Part shown: positions 1 to 11,663 of the stretch, piece by piece | How positions within the stretch are numbered: position 1 is the first letter of the stretch | How the letters are laid out: each line of letters starts with the position of its first letter | Made by a program: the position numbers and the translations under genes | Assembly (NCBI GenBank): GCA_013339895.1 | Contig: JABACO010000008.1 | Coordinates: forward strand, 62,001-126,000 | Source of the DNA: Ephydatia muelleri | Lineage: Eukaryota; Porifera; Demospongiae; Spongillida; Spongillidae | DNA: 64,000 nt | Reading direction: 5' to 3' | The notes under the pieces: model-generated | Told to the model about the DNA's origin: nothing | What the model saw: only the letters and a program-made list of their open reading frames with translations | Databases searched by the model: none

Positions 1-544
1 CGTGCCTTACATCACTTATAAACGTTTGCTGTATGTGTGCAAGATAAACAATAATTGGACAGAAATGAAAAGAAGGCGTCATTTGGTGCATATATATTAA
101 TCATGTATAGCAATATAAATATGATGTAAGATACGTAGGTTAACATTACAAGATGCACGTGACGTCAATGCAAGTCCTCTATTGTGCACTTTATGTAAAG
201 CAGGCTTTCTGTAGGGCTGTTTGTTTCAAAGATAAGCAAAGTTGATTAGTGTGTATCTATTGTGACAGCTAGTAGAATGTGTGTACACATGCCTTGATTT
301 TAAAATTACATATATCATAATGCTTATAGTTGATTGTGGTGGTTAAAAATTATTCTTGATAAGAAAAGGCTAGTTATCCTTGCAATTAAATAATAAACAA
401 ACAAATAAAAGATAACAGTATGTAGATAAAGAAACAGATTACAAAACTTTCTGCTCAGACTTTGGTGGCTGCTTTTTCACAGACTGCACAATCCCACCCT
501 GGTCGCTCCACTTTATCTGGTGTCAACCGTCCTTACAATCAGTC

Positions 545-955
545 CATTCCATATTCAAATCAACCAACTCCGCAGTCCACTTCTTCAAACCAGTTAATAC
601 AACCACAGTCACAGTCATCATATTCTAATCAGCAATCCACTTCAGCAAACCAGTTAATACAACCACCACAGTCATCATATTCTAATCGGCAATCCACTTC
701 AGCAAACCAGTTAATACAACCACAGACACAGTCATCATATTCTAATCGGCAATCCACTTCAGCAAACCAGTTAATACAACTACCACAGTCATCATATTCT
801 AAATCGGCAATCCACTTCAGCAAACCAGTTAATACAACCACAGACACAGTCATCATATTCTAATCGGCAATCCACTTCAGCAAACCAGTTAATACAACCA
901 CAGACACAGTCATCATATTCTAATCGGCAATCCACTTCAGCAATTCAATCTATCC
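545..955. repeat. Coding minisatellite, 54-60 bp unit, in the HECT N-terminus (left)
   Basis: About six units repeat the theme AATCxGCAATCCACTTCAGC followed by AACCAGTTAATACAACCACA. They encode Ser/Gln/Asn-rich repeats of the type SNRQSTSANQLIQPQ. Units alternate between a longer form with an extra CAGACA and a shorter form. The matching array in the other arm (about 37,960-38,345) differs in single-base changes and small indels, as expected of a replication-slippage-prone coding repeat. It predicts a disordered N-terminal region. Confidence 0.9.
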
Positions 956-2292
956 AAAGTACACAACATGCAACCTTCTAGGTCACTCATCCGCCTGCAC
1001 TCCCACCGTACTTGGATCAGTCTGCACATCAATCTAGTAGTCAGGGACTTACCCCATTAATGTCACAAGGATATAGTAATGAGTTGTTAAACTCTATGTT
1101 CACTCGAAAACGCAGCCGACATTCCTCTCATCGAGATAAGAAACGAGATAAAGCATGGACACATACATTTGTCTGTCTGCATGACGTCAATGCAATGAAG
1201 TTCCATCTGTTGTCGATAACACAAACCTTTCAATTTCTGGCCTTGGAGAAAAGCGATTCCCATTACTTGTTACTAATGATCCAGCTGACTTAGATGATAC
1301 TCTGTTCAGTGAGTACCCCAGTCTTGAGAACGCAGGTGGATATGACTTATTAGTGAAGGCAAAAGGATCTAATGAGCTTATACTAATTGAGTGCCCTCCT
1401 GGAGGATACACCACACAGTATATTAGGAATGTTGTAGGAGGAGCAAAAGTTTATGTACGACCACTTCAAAGAAGCATCCCTTTTAATCGCCAAAATGCAA
1501 AGGTATACACTTCATGCATTGTTTTATTCTACATGTAATGTCCCATTTTTTAGCCTCTTCATCTGCAGCAATGTTTGACCTGCAATGAGTTAGTAGCCAG
1601 ACATGAATTTGCAAGTCATGTAGTAGTGTGTTCTGTAAAGTAAGTTATGCATTTAAATAAAACTGGTTTATTGCTTATTTTTGTTCTTAAGGTTAACCTC
1701 TGAAGCTAAATCTGAAGCTGTTGAGGTAGATGAACAATACGAGGTGGGTGTGGTTGTATCAGCATTCATATACATAATTCACTTTAAGTTTAAAACCAAC
1801 AACGCAATTAGGACAGGCCATATTGATACAATTAAATTTTTCTTACAATTAATAAGCACTAAAGTAACCATGCACTCTACACTAACCATACCATATATGT
1901 GCATGTATATTTGGATCACAGTCCAGTTTAATAGCTTTTTGTGATTCAAGTAGACATAGCTGCAGATGATAAAAATGTGTCCAGTGTCCATAACTGGATG
2001 TGCAATGAAATTGTGTCTACTTTGAAAAGTTTACATATGCTGTAATACATTTGTTTTAGCTAAATGCAGTCATGAGATCAGTAAGTTTTCTTTTGCAATA
2101 TACTGTATGTTGAACAATCTTTTCATTTTCATTCATCAAAAGGAGAAGTGATGCAAGGCAGTCAGCACTAGTGCCTAGAACTGCACCTGAGTCTTATGTA
2201 AGCAGTAATTGTACTCGAATCAGAGAGACATAGATGTTTACATTGACCATGTGCAACAGTTATGGGATGATTCATTTCACAATTTATTTATT

Positions 2293-2294
<2 letters not shown>

Positions 2295-2349
<55 letters not shown>
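2295..2349. repeat. Poly-G homopolymer, 55 bases
   Basis: An uninterrupted G run lies in a HECT intron. The corresponding run in the right arm is a 25-base poly-C at 36,600-36,624. The length difference is useful as a marker of haplotype difference or of poor base calling. Confidence 0.95.
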
Positions 2350-2351
<2 letters not shown>

Positions 2352-4369
2352 ATGCAAATTTTGCATCCTGACACTGTTCACTGATAGCCAATTGAAGAGC
2401 TAGTACTGTGAACTATGCAATATATTAATTTGCAGGAGGATGTTGAGGATGTTGATGAACACTGTGCTGAAAGGAACAGTGAAAATATCAAGTAAGAATA
2501 CATTTTTGCGAAACCAAGAATCATTGTACTTCTTTTAATAGCCTTGCACTCACAACCTATTAAGCATGATTGACCACAATGATGAATATTGTTTACACAG
2601 TTAGAAGACACTGTTATTCTCGAAGATGACTTTTACGTTATTGGCAATACCTTCATTTTCACCCCAAAAGAAGCTAGTGGTATGAATTGTGTTATTGCAT
2701 GCAAATGTATGCGTCCGTGCGTGAGAGAACTGTTCAATAATGTGTCATTCAAATTTTTCATTTTAAGAACTGTTAAAATTCTGTTCTGCTGGAGTAGTTT
2801 TCATTATGTTTTGACATTTCATTTTACTCTACAGTGTTTTTTTAATTTAAATCTTGTGTGATTGACATTTTATAGATTGAATTTGCTGAGGAACAAGGGG
2901 TGGATGCAGGAGGGTTGTTTAGAGAGTTTTTCACACTTCTGTTTAAAGAAGTGAGATATTCTTATTTGAATCCACCGGCACAGTCAAACACAATTGGTTT
3001 GCTCTAAAGGTAATTGTTTTGTTGCATTATACCCATACTGTCATAACTTGTCTTCTTATGATAGGACAATACTTATCACAAAATCGGTCAACTAATGGCT
3101 ATTTCCTTAATTTATGGTGTTAGTGCATGTAGGTTCATCGCCCATCCAGTGTACATGTATATGTGTGGAACAGAGATATCGGAAATCAAGTGTAGTGTAC
3201 AGTTTGTTTCAGATGCATCAGTGAAAGATTTGTGTGAAAGGCAAGATGATACATTGCGTTTCTCAAATGTAATTCATAATGAGAATTTTTTTATCAGTTG
3301 CACAGTATTTCAGATGAAGAGGGTTTAGCCAAGTTCATTGACATGCACAGTGATGCATTATCAGAATGTGGGGTTTACGTAAGGCTAACAATGGCTAACA
3401 GAGATGAAGTGCTCAACATGATGTGCTTGCATCATTGTGTATTGAAAAGTATTGCGGAAATAGAGCAGATAATGAGTGGATTGAGCACATTAGGAGTCAT
3501 GGAAGCGATGAAGTCATGTTCAGGAATTTTTGAAGGAGTTTTTTGTTCCAAATGAATTAAACCTTACAGTGGTAATTACTATTTAAGTACCATGATGTTA
3601 CAAATATGTAATAATGTTTTGTATTCCCCCTTACAGATACTATGATGAAGCTATTTCTAATTAATTATAGTGTGAATGACCGACAGAAGGAAGAAGAAGC
3701 GGTGGAGGTGTTCAAACAATACTTGAAGTTATGTGAAGGTAACTTGAACTGTAATAATTCAGGCATCATTAAAAAGTAATCACTTCACAGGTGATAATGT
3801 TCAAAGTAAGGTGATTAAATTTGAATTTGTATTTGATCTAATGTTTATGTACTGCAACAGAGTTAGAAGATGTCCTGCAGTTTTTTTCTGGTTGCAGCCA
3901 AGTTCCTGTTACAGGGTTCCCTACTCAAGCAGTTTTGTCATTTGACAAAAACAGTTCACTACCCTCAGCTTCTACCTGTTCAATAGAACTATTCATTCCA
4001 TTGAAATTTTCGTCACTTGATGATTTTAAAACGCACATGAATGAAAGCACTACAGCATCAGGTGCAGTGTCTTATTTTAATGCCATTTGTACTTGTACCT
4101 ATTGTGTGGGTGCAGGCCTGTTTGTCATTACACGTAGTTTCGTACATTGGTGACACCATTGCCTGTTCCTGACAGGGTTTCAACAAGGTCTGAATTTCCA
4201 GTTGCACCTACCAGACTGTCGTGGACTTGAACAGATTTTTTTTGCTCATTGTTACACTGTTTAGCAGTATCACTTTCATTTGTATAACAAGCTGCGCATA
4301 CATGTAATCCTTCCACATCAAATCACTATCTGATACGAATAAGACTTAATGGCATGGTATGGTATCATA

Positions 4370-5195
4370 TTTGGTACTTATCAGAAGATGTAAAATTGCT
4401 TCCACCCTAAACAATCCACTCAAATATCTTGTTTCGTTTTGATTTTTTGAAATTAAAGTCTAGAACTTATCAACAACCAGTTTCGTGTGCGTGTGTGTAA
4501 TACATGCATCTGGTACAATACCTGCATGCATTCAATGCTCCTGACGGGACTTCAACATGGTCAAGAACAGACTACTAACAGATGCAGCCAGTCCAGACCA
4601 GTCTACCTACAGTCATTTAATTGCACAACGGTACGGTGACGTGTATATCCTATATCAGCATCAGTAGGGCTCAAGGCCGTCTATAGGGCTTAGGGTTTTA
4701 GGATGCACCGAAGGTGCCTAGCCTACGCAGGGCTAGCGATAGAGGAGGTAAGCCGGGTTACCTGTATTGTGGCGTGTTTTGGGGCTTTCTGTCACCCAGG
4801 ACATCACTACGGCTTTCACCGGTCCAGCGCCTAGGACCTCAATCTCATTCCGTCTCGAAGAAAAAAGGATTTAGCAGTCTTTGTGTTGTCAACGTTTGGC
4901 ACCGTATCAATACTCCTGGAATGCGGGCGTAGAGGTTCGAAAGGCAGTCGTGCCAGTAAAAGTTAGCGCTGACATGCAAAGCGGCTAGCTCTATAGATTG
5001 GAATGGGTAATATTAGCTGATGATCGGAACGGGGACTATCATTCCCCCAACCCCCCCCCCCCCCCACCCCCCCTCCAAAAAAAAAAAATTTGGCACGAAA
5101 TTCACGTGAGCCAGAGTAGTGAGAAAAAAAAAACCCGCCTAAAACCGAAGTGATACGGCAAATAATTTTGGCAGTGATCACCCGCCATACTTCTC
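4370..5195 (+). repeat. Dispersed repeat, copy 1, just upstream of the aldo-keto reductase
   Basis: This stretch matches 52,006-52,763 in the same orientation at high identity, from TCAGAAGATGT to the terminal GATCACCCGCCAT; its arm partner is at about 33,765-34,560. It contains TTAGGGTTTTAGGA, a GTAAGCCGGGTTACC mini-palindrome, a poly-C/poly-A tract, and a boundary that ends exactly on an ATGGCGGGTGATC read on the minus strand. No reading frame is shared by all copies. It may be a non-autonomous transposon or a duplicated promoter. It ends about 40 bases before the AKR start codon, so it probably contains or replaces the AKR promoter. Confidence 0.7.
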
Positions 5196-5229
5196 CGTTG
5201 TCCCTCCAGACGCGAGTGAAGTTTTTTTA

Positions 5230-7200
5230 ATGATTTCTGATGAGATGGTAAGCTAGCCGAACCATTGCTGAACTTTAGCTGGATGGCGTAGTGTCAGGTT
5301 TGTATTGTTTCTTTGGCAGGCGAATCTTCTCTTGAACACCTCAGCCAAAATTCCCGCATTCGGTTTGGGGTATGTGAATTTGTTTTTCTCATTTCCTTTC
5401 TCTTAATGGCGCGTACTCACTGCAACCTCTCGCCTCCGATCCCCTTCACACCAAATCTACTCTTTTCCTGTGCTGTGTGGCCAACAGAACCTGGCAGTCC
5501 AAGCCAGGGGAAGTAGGTGCAGCAGTGGAGGTAGCCCTCAAGGCTGGCTACAGGCACATTGACTGTGCCCACATCTATGGCAACGAGGCAGAAATAGGAG
5601 AGACCCTACAGAAGTGCTTCAGGGAGGGCGTGGTGAAGAGAGAGGAAGTGTTTGTTACCTCCAAGCTGTGGTATGTTTGTATAATGGGAGTGGAATATAT
5701 GTAAGTATGGTACTACCTCATGCATGATGTGTGGACAGGAATGCAGACCATGCTTCAGAGGATGTAGAACCAGCCTGTAAGCTTACCCTCAAGAACCTTC
5801 AGCTGGAATATTTGGACCTCTATTTGGTCCACTCACCTTCTTCACTTGCAATAGGTACAGTCCAGCTCACTGAAGATTGCATGCTTGGATATGACCCAGC
5901 ACGTATGGCTAAGACATGGAAGGTGGATTATCTGTGTTTCAGTCTGATTGTTGTAACCCACCCGATCCTTACTTCTTCCAATCAGTTCATTTTCATCCTC
6001 AATCACTTCCTATAAGTTTGCAGTTAATAACTCCCCGTACTGCTTAACTTGGGCTTTAATAACCATATGCAACCTTGTGCAATATGAAGTAATTTGATGA
6101 TCATTTAATTTCTTGAAGTGGTGTTAAACTATGTGTCTAAGAGCACATCTGTTCATAGCTAGTGTGGCATTTAGCTTCACAAAAGTGAACAGTTGTCATG
6201 TCCAAGTGATCTCAAGTGCAGACAAGCAAACTTACAATCCATCCCACATTATGTGTTATGATTGAAGTTTGTACAACGGCTTCACACCTCTCCCTCCCAT
6301 TCCTTACATCCCATCGGTCTTCCTCTGTGCCCACAGGCCATGGAGGGTTTAGTGGAGAAGGGTCTTGTCAAAGCCATTGGTATCTCCAACTTCACCATCA
6401 CCAAGACAGAGAACCTATTGAAGACAGCCAAGATTGTCCCGGCTGTGAACCAGGTGGAGTGTCATCCATATTTCCAGCAACCCAAGCTGAAGGCATATTG
6501 TGATAGCAAAGGTGGGTGTTAGTGTGGGTGTGGGTGTGTGAGGGTGCATACATCAGAAAACAGCATGCACAATGATGATGTATCATACTCAACTAGTAAC
6601 AGCTGTTCAATGACTCTGGATCCTAAATCTATTCACAAATAATTACACTGTGGCATATTTTGGATGTCATGGACCATCACAATGGCTACTATGACTTATA
6701 TTACAGTGTAATGCAGCACTCGTTATCATTTCAGATAATTAGACATAGCGATCACTTTCCTTCCATTTCCTCCAATATAGGTATAATTTTTGAGGTCTAC
6801 GCTCCTCTTGGCAGCCCTTCTCGTGTCAGGAAACAGGACAGTGACCCTGATCCCTTGGATGATCCAGTTATTAAGGAGATTTCTAATAAACACAGCGCAA
6901 CAGTGGGACAGGTATGGGCACCTCTGATAGTATTGGGGTGTGTGTGAATATTGGATATGTGCCCAAGATCTGCATAGCATTCCAGCTTCACCGAGGTCTG
7001 GTGGTGATACCCAAGTCTGTGAACCCTGACAGGATTAGGGAGAACCTCAAGGCCACAGAGGTCAAGCTTGATACAGAGGACCTTCAGAGGCTGAAGGCAC
7101 TGGACAAAAACCTGAGGTTCTTCGTTGGTACCTTCTTTGTCAAGAAATCTGTTACAATTGAGGAGATATGGGATGTAGCAGCTGATGCCAACTTTGTGCT
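5230..7200 (+). CDS. Aldo-keto reductase, left-arm copy
   Basis: This is an NADPH-dependent carbonyl/aldehyde reductase of the AKR1 type (cytosolic by family precedent). The exon model fits splice phases: 5,230-5,247 (six codons, ATG...ATG|GTAAGC), 5,320-5,369, 5,488-5,670, 5,739-5,922, 6,337-6,511, 6,781-6,911 and 6,968-about 7,200. Recognisable motifs in order are [25 protein letters not shown] (catalytic Asp and Tyr), VTSKLW (catalytic Lys), LYLVHSP (catalytic His), the AKR signature [20 protein letters not shown], and the NADP-binding signature [14 protein letters not shown]. The length, near 300 residues, is normal. The last exon lacks the usual HPxYPF-like end, so the C-terminus is uncertain. 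The frame is open in every exon of this copy. Confidence 0.9.
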
Positions 7201-7293
7201 AACCCTCTCAGAAGGCTGCTGTAAGAGCGCAAAACTATATGTGTTAAAAGAGATGGCATTATTGATCCATCTGTCCAGGCATGGAGTGTAAAG

Positions 7294-7331
7294 ATGAACA
7301 CCGGAGTCACGATTCCTGCCTTTGGACTGGG
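7294..7331 (+). pseudogene. Orphan first motif exon of a second aldo-keto reductase
   Basis: About 90 bases after the AKR frame ends, an ATG opens MNTGVTIPAFGLG and stops at a GT donor (GG|GTAATG) in the same codon phase as the equivalent exon of the upstream gene. No further AKR exon follows before the SET-gene 3' end at about 8,031. This looks like the head of a tandem AKR paralogue whose remainder has been lost or displaced. The other arm carries the identical remnant at 31,612-31,649. Confidence 0.7.
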
Positions 7332-7843
7332 GTAATGTCCAGTGTACAGGAGTACTATGTATGTATGTATGCGTACATATGTACGTGTATACATGTGTAT
7401 ACATATATACGTACGTGAGGTAAATCAATCTGTTTCTTAACTGGGATAGGCATATAATAGCTATGAATTGGTGTGATAATTTCTGTTGATCTGCACATTA
7501 AATTAAATTAATCAATCAATCAATCAATGAATATTTGTAACCAGACTAATTTAGGGAATGATTTTACTCACAGGTTTTAAACATGAAACAAGCATGCAAT
7601 AATCCAGGCATCATAAAGGGATCAGGTGGCCAGAGTTATGAAGACAATAGACATCTCATGGTTTGTTGTGCCACAAGAAACCATGAAATGTCTATACAGG
7701 TTTGTTGTGCCACAATGTGTAATACAAATGAAATGAGAAATGAACAATTTTTTTCACAATTCTCTGTGTTTTGGGGATGGTTGGTACATATGAAATGCAA
7801 AACTCAAGGGGGGGGGGGGGGGGGGGGGGAAAGTGGCTAGCAG
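7332..7843. other. Non-coding stretch with short repeats
   Basis: It contains a self-complementary run of GTAC/GTAT steps (7,355-7,415), an AATC tetranucleotide run near 7,515, and two copies of a ~38 bp segment around the phrase GGTTTGTTGTGCCACAA (about 7,660 and 7,700) that are partly inverted to each other. A poly-G run follows at 7,809-7,829. No gene was recognised. Confidence 0.6.
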
Positions 7844-8030
7844 TCTGGCTTGCAACTGGCTGGATGGCCGTCTGGCTGCAGATGGATGGCTGTCTGTGGA
7901 TGGGGTGGCCATCTGCGGATGGCTGTCTTGGGGATGGATGGGTGGCCGTCTGGCTGCAGATGGGTGGTCATCTGGCTAGGTGGATCTGTCTGTGGCTTGA
8001 CGGCTGTCTGCAGCTGGATGGCTTACAACC
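7844..8030. repeat. GC-rich minisatellite (~24 bp unit)
   Basis: About seven diverged units carry the theme GGATGGCCGTCTGGCTGCAG. The array lies immediately downstream (3') of the minus-strand SET gene. Its other-arm partner is at about 30,868-31,055, next to a much longer poly-C tract (31,058-31,140). Confidence 0.85.
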
Positions 8031-10606
8031 CTAAAATAAATTTGTGAGGGTTAGTTGACAAAGGAATTGGTATGTATTGCGTGATTCACCTGAGGTGGTG
8101 CCCCTAGTTCTTCTTTGTCTTTGCTCAGTTGGGAACGGGCAGTGGCAGTTAACGTACTCATTTTGTATCCTATCAGGAATGGGGGTTTCAGATGGGAAGT
8201 ACTTGGCTCGTTCCGTAGTTGGCATACTGGAAAATGTGGAAAACAGTAGCCAGAAAACACCCTTAACCAATACACTATCGTGTCCCAGGCTGAGATGATT
8301 GCGCACTGCAAACGCAAACCAGTACGGCAGGCCATAGTTTGCCAGCAGCTCAATGGCTTGGTCCGAACTGGTGCGGATGTCCTGTTTTGCAGTGACAACC
8401 ATCTCCTGTCCACCACGTTGAGTGGTGTAGACCACGTTAGCGTGTTGGTTAAAGATATTTTCGGCTACTTTTGGTTGGTATACATCGCCACCTTGATCCC
8501 TGTCGCAAGAAGCCACCAGGGCCTTGATCCCTTCTAGGAGTCCACCCTGATTAATGAAGCGGCCGATGTTTTTGCCGTCGTACACCTGGGGATCGTACAC
8601 GACATCCACCCTAGCACCACCACGTCGTGTCGATCCCAGCTCATAATCTGATGGGTGACCCTCGGGGGCAGGTGTGTGGTTGGCAAAAAAGCACAGATAT
8701 GCCCCCTTAGGGATGGTGACTTCCTGTCGGCCTGGAGGTGTGGGCCGGACCATAAGGCCTGACCCTGCCCCTTTTATCAGGCTGGGACTTACGCTCATGT
8801 GTGTCTCATTGAGGAACTGCATGTTGTTTGCAACTGTGCATACCACGGCACCACAACGGACAGAATGGGACGACCCCCTATCAGCCAAACTGTCCTTTAG
8901 TACCCATGGCATGAGTTCTTCTACTCCCATGTCAGCTCCATATTGAAAAACTCCACGGCAGTTCCCACGGGCAGTTTCCCAGAGCAAGATTGTACCGTAT
9001 GGGGCCCCCCTAGTGGGGAATGAGAGTCCAGCTTCCACACGTCTTACACCAGTCGACACAAACTGGTCTGACGCCTCTGTTGCAGGTGTACACTTCGACA
9101 AGCAGGCGGGCACCTTTACGACCGTGGTGTACCCCGCAGGGGGACCAGCAACACTCTTCCACATGTCGGCCTGCCTATCTCACACCTGGCGTGAACGAGG
9201 GCGAGATAACCGAAAGGCTGGACCACGGTCTGGGGAAGTGCATTGCTCGGCCCCGGGAGGGTGCCGTCTTCCACGACAGACACTGAGTATTGGTGACCCA
9301 GCTCAATGGCGTCGTGGAAGGCCTCCCTGAAGTACACCAGATCACACCTGGGATTGCACACGGAGTGAATGGGAATACCACTCACTTGGAGGTAACGGCG
9401 GAGGCCCGGGAATCGGTCCACATGTATGGAAACCCCCATCACCATCAAAATAATTAACTGCCTCGGCTGCCACGTTTCCAACCTGGGCAAAGACTGCTCT
9501 ATCTCCCGAAGCATACAGGGGAAGGTGGCTGGACTGGTCCACACACTCCTGGACACTGACCAGGCTGTACGCTACCCTCTTGAGGGTGTTGGGGTACGGT
9601 CCAGCCAGCATGACACAGTCGGCCAATGTCCTTGAGGGCAATGAGTCTGCATGAGAGAGACAGAGAGAGAGACAGAGAGAGAGAGAGGGGGGGGGGGAAG
9701 ATTAGATTGCAGATCTAGTAAGGTGTATAAGAAAATACCTGCAATCCTTGAGTCTAGTTTGTGTGACCTCAAACTCATGCTGTAGAAGGCGATAGAGATA
9801 TTGCACGCCCCTGCATGGGTTGGGTAGCTGGTGCTGTCATGCACATGGTCGCTTGCCATGCTGGCACATGTACTGGTCAGCGCACTGCTGGACCAGGTAT
9901 TGAAATAGCCTGGTTTTACTTTCCTCGCAGAGGTTAACGAGGTCAGCATCATGGGTCCCACTGGTGTGTAGGAGGCAGCCTACACGGTGATTGACATGTT
10001 CTCCACGAGTATGTCAGCTGGGAACAGTGCATGCACCTGCGTGTAGTGTATTAAAAAAAAAAAGAAGCTGTAACGTAATTGAGTGTAAAAATGAACGTTA
10101 ATATTGGTATTCTTTTCTCAATATAGAGCAGGCAGTAAATGGATTCTAACTTGCCTGTTGAAAAAGGCTGTTTCCGTCGTGTAGTGTGGACCCCAGCAGT
10201 GCGTTGATCTTTTCTGATGCCAGCGGAGAGATGGTGTCCTGCTCGACCAAGTGCGCGACGTACCTAGCTAGCACCTCAGTCCCGCATTGGTGTACAGTAG
10301 CGTCGCACGTCAGAGCTGCTACCTGGGCCTCTACCGGAAGGTGGTGCTCGCTAGTGACGCTCAGCTGCCAATGTGTGTCCCGACGTCTGTGCAGCTGAAC
10401 GACGGTATCGCACCTCCGTCTCTTACCGCCTGTGAACAACACGTTGTGATAGTTGGTTATGCAGCACAGAGGGCTGACCTCTCTGAGAAGGACGATCTAT
10501 CAACTCGGGTGTTCCTTCCAATTCCCCATGCGTATCGGAGGACATTGTGAGCGCAAAGGGAGAGTCCTCGTGTACAGAACGTGGTGTTGACCCAAAGAGT
10601 TGCTTG
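8031..10606 (-). CDS. SET-domain protein, left-arm copy (5' end lost in the gap)
   Basis: It encodes a predicted lysine methyltransferase-like protein. Exons in transcript order: 10,606-10,479, 10,429-10,155, 10,036-9,739, and 9,646 down to about 8,031. The SET domain lies in the last exon. Visible SET landmarks are [10 protein letters not shown] (the GxG strand), [15 protein letters not shown] (equivalent to RFxNH), [10 protein letters not shown], and [11 protein letters not shown] (equivalent to ELxxDYGxxYW). The last 377 codons are open, so this arm keeps the SET region intact where the right arm is broken just upstream. It has private +1 changes near 9,635 (extra C), 9,437 (extra T) and 9,140 (extra C). 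The first two exons fall in or beyond the N gap. Substrate and biological role are unknown. Confidence 0.75.
9660..9705. repeat. GA-rich tract plus poly-G inside a SET-gene intron
   Basis: GAGACAGAGAGAGAGA repeats run into a G run next to the splice acceptor of the minus-strand SET gene; on the coding strand this is a pyrimidine-rich tract before CATGCAG. Its other-arm equivalent at 29,211-29,262 has a longer poly-C run. Confidence 0.8.
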
Positions 10607-10644
10607 CTGCGATCAATAGTTATGAGAAAATAGTAAGGTTTTGT

Positions 10645-11644
10645 NNNNNNNNNNNNNNNNNNNNNNNNNNNNNNNNNNNNNNNNNNNNNNNNNNNNNNNN
10701 NNNNNNNNNNNNNNNNNNNNNNNNNNNNNNNNNNNNNNNNNNNNNNNNNNNNNNNNNNNNNNNNNNNNNNNNNNNNNNNNNNNNNNNNNNNNNNNNNNNN
10801 NNNNNNNNNNNNNNNNNNNNNNNNNNNNNNNNNNNNNNNNNNNNNNNNNNNNNNNNNNNNNNNNNNNNNNNNNNNNNNNNNNNNNNNNNNNNNNNNNNNN
10901 NNNNNNNNNNNNNNNNNNNNNNNNNNNNNNNNNNNNNNNNNNNNNNNNNNNNNNNNNNNNNNNNNNNNNNNNNNNNNNNNNNNNNNNNNNNNNNNNNNNN
11001 NNNNNNNNNNNNNNNNNNNNNNNNNNNNNNNNNNNNNNNNNNNNNNNNNNNNNNNNNNNNNNNNNNNNNNNNNNNNNNNNNNNNNNNNNNNNNNNNNNNN
11101 NNNNNNNNNNNNNNNNNNNNNNNNNNNNNNNNNNNNNNNNNNNNNNNNNNNNNNNNNNNNNNNNNNNNNNNNNNNNNNNNNNNNNNNNNNNNNNNNNNNN
11201 NNNNNNNNNNNNNNNNNNNNNNNNNNNNNNNNNNNNNNNNNNNNNNNNNNNNNNNNNNNNNNNNNNNNNNNNNNNNNNNNNNNNNNNNNNNNNNNNNNNN
11301 NNNNNNNNNNNNNNNNNNNNNNNNNNNNNNNNNNNNNNNNNNNNNNNNNNNNNNNNNNNNNNNNNNNNNNNNNNNNNNNNNNNNNNNNNNNNNNNNNNNN
11401 NNNNNNNNNNNNNNNNNNNNNNNNNNNNNNNNNNNNNNNNNNNNNNNNNNNNNNNNNNNNNNNNNNNNNNNNNNNNNNNNNNNNNNNNNNNNNNNNNNNN
11501 NNNNNNNNNNNNNNNNNNNNNNNNNNNNNNNNNNNNNNNNNNNNNNNNNNNNNNNNNNNNNNNNNNNNNNNNNNNNNNNNNNNNNNNNNNNNNNNNNNNN
11601 NNNNNNNNNNNNNNNNNNNNNNNNNNNNNNNNNNNNNNNNNNNN
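10645..11644. other. Assembly gap, exactly 1,000 N
   Basis: The round length is typical of a scaffold gap of unknown size. Open frames that cross it are artefacts. The left inverted arm ends at its left edge, so the join between arm and interior is not supported by sequence. Confidence 1.
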
Positions 11645-11663
11645 AACCACCAACTAGCCAATT

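Larger units (their letters stand above)
446..4150 (+). pseudogene. HECT-type E3 ubiquitin ligase, left-arm copy, frame broken
   Basis: This is the same gene as the right-arm copy at 34,766-38,461, on the other strand. A Ser/Gln/Asn-rich N-terminal region is followed by an ECPPGGYTTQYI block, a CxxC...H...C zinc-finger-like exon near 1,570-1,640, and HECT pieces. The HECT pieces include the VDAGGLFREFF signature near 2,900 and the catalytic-cysteine motif SASTC near 3,965. Relative to the other arm it has single-base indels at about 803 (extra A), 966 and 985 (the QQQPSR region), 1,190 (missing A), 3,530 (extra T) and 4,041 (extra A), each shifting frame. In one place (near 3,240) this copy keeps the frame and the right arm does not. 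It is either a decaying duplicate or homopolymer sequencing error. Confidence 0.7.
1..10644. repeat. Left arm of a ~10.6 kb inverted duplication
   Basis: Every stretch checked here has a reverse-complement partner at about 28,257-38,920. The first 60 bases match 38,861-38,920, and the last bases before the N run match the complement near 28,257. Coordinates in the two arms add up to roughly 38,900-38,960 throughout, so they are collinear. Differences are scattered substitutions plus short indels, many in homopolymers; for example the G run at 2,295-2,349 is 55 bases against 25 in the other arm. The arm ends exactly at an assembly gap and begins at the window edge, so its true outer limit is unknown. 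It could be a real palindrome or an inverted haplotig. Confidence 0.95.

Noticed and set aside
4920-4960. tRNA gene suggested by the GGTTCGAAAGG word (also at 52,510)
   Set aside because: No matching A-box, acceptor stem or anticodon arm around it; it lies inside the dispersed repeat.
8077-9330. Plus-strand frames opposite the left SET gene
   Set aside because: Shadows of the minus-strand exons; motifs, splice phases and the right-arm copy all support the other strand.
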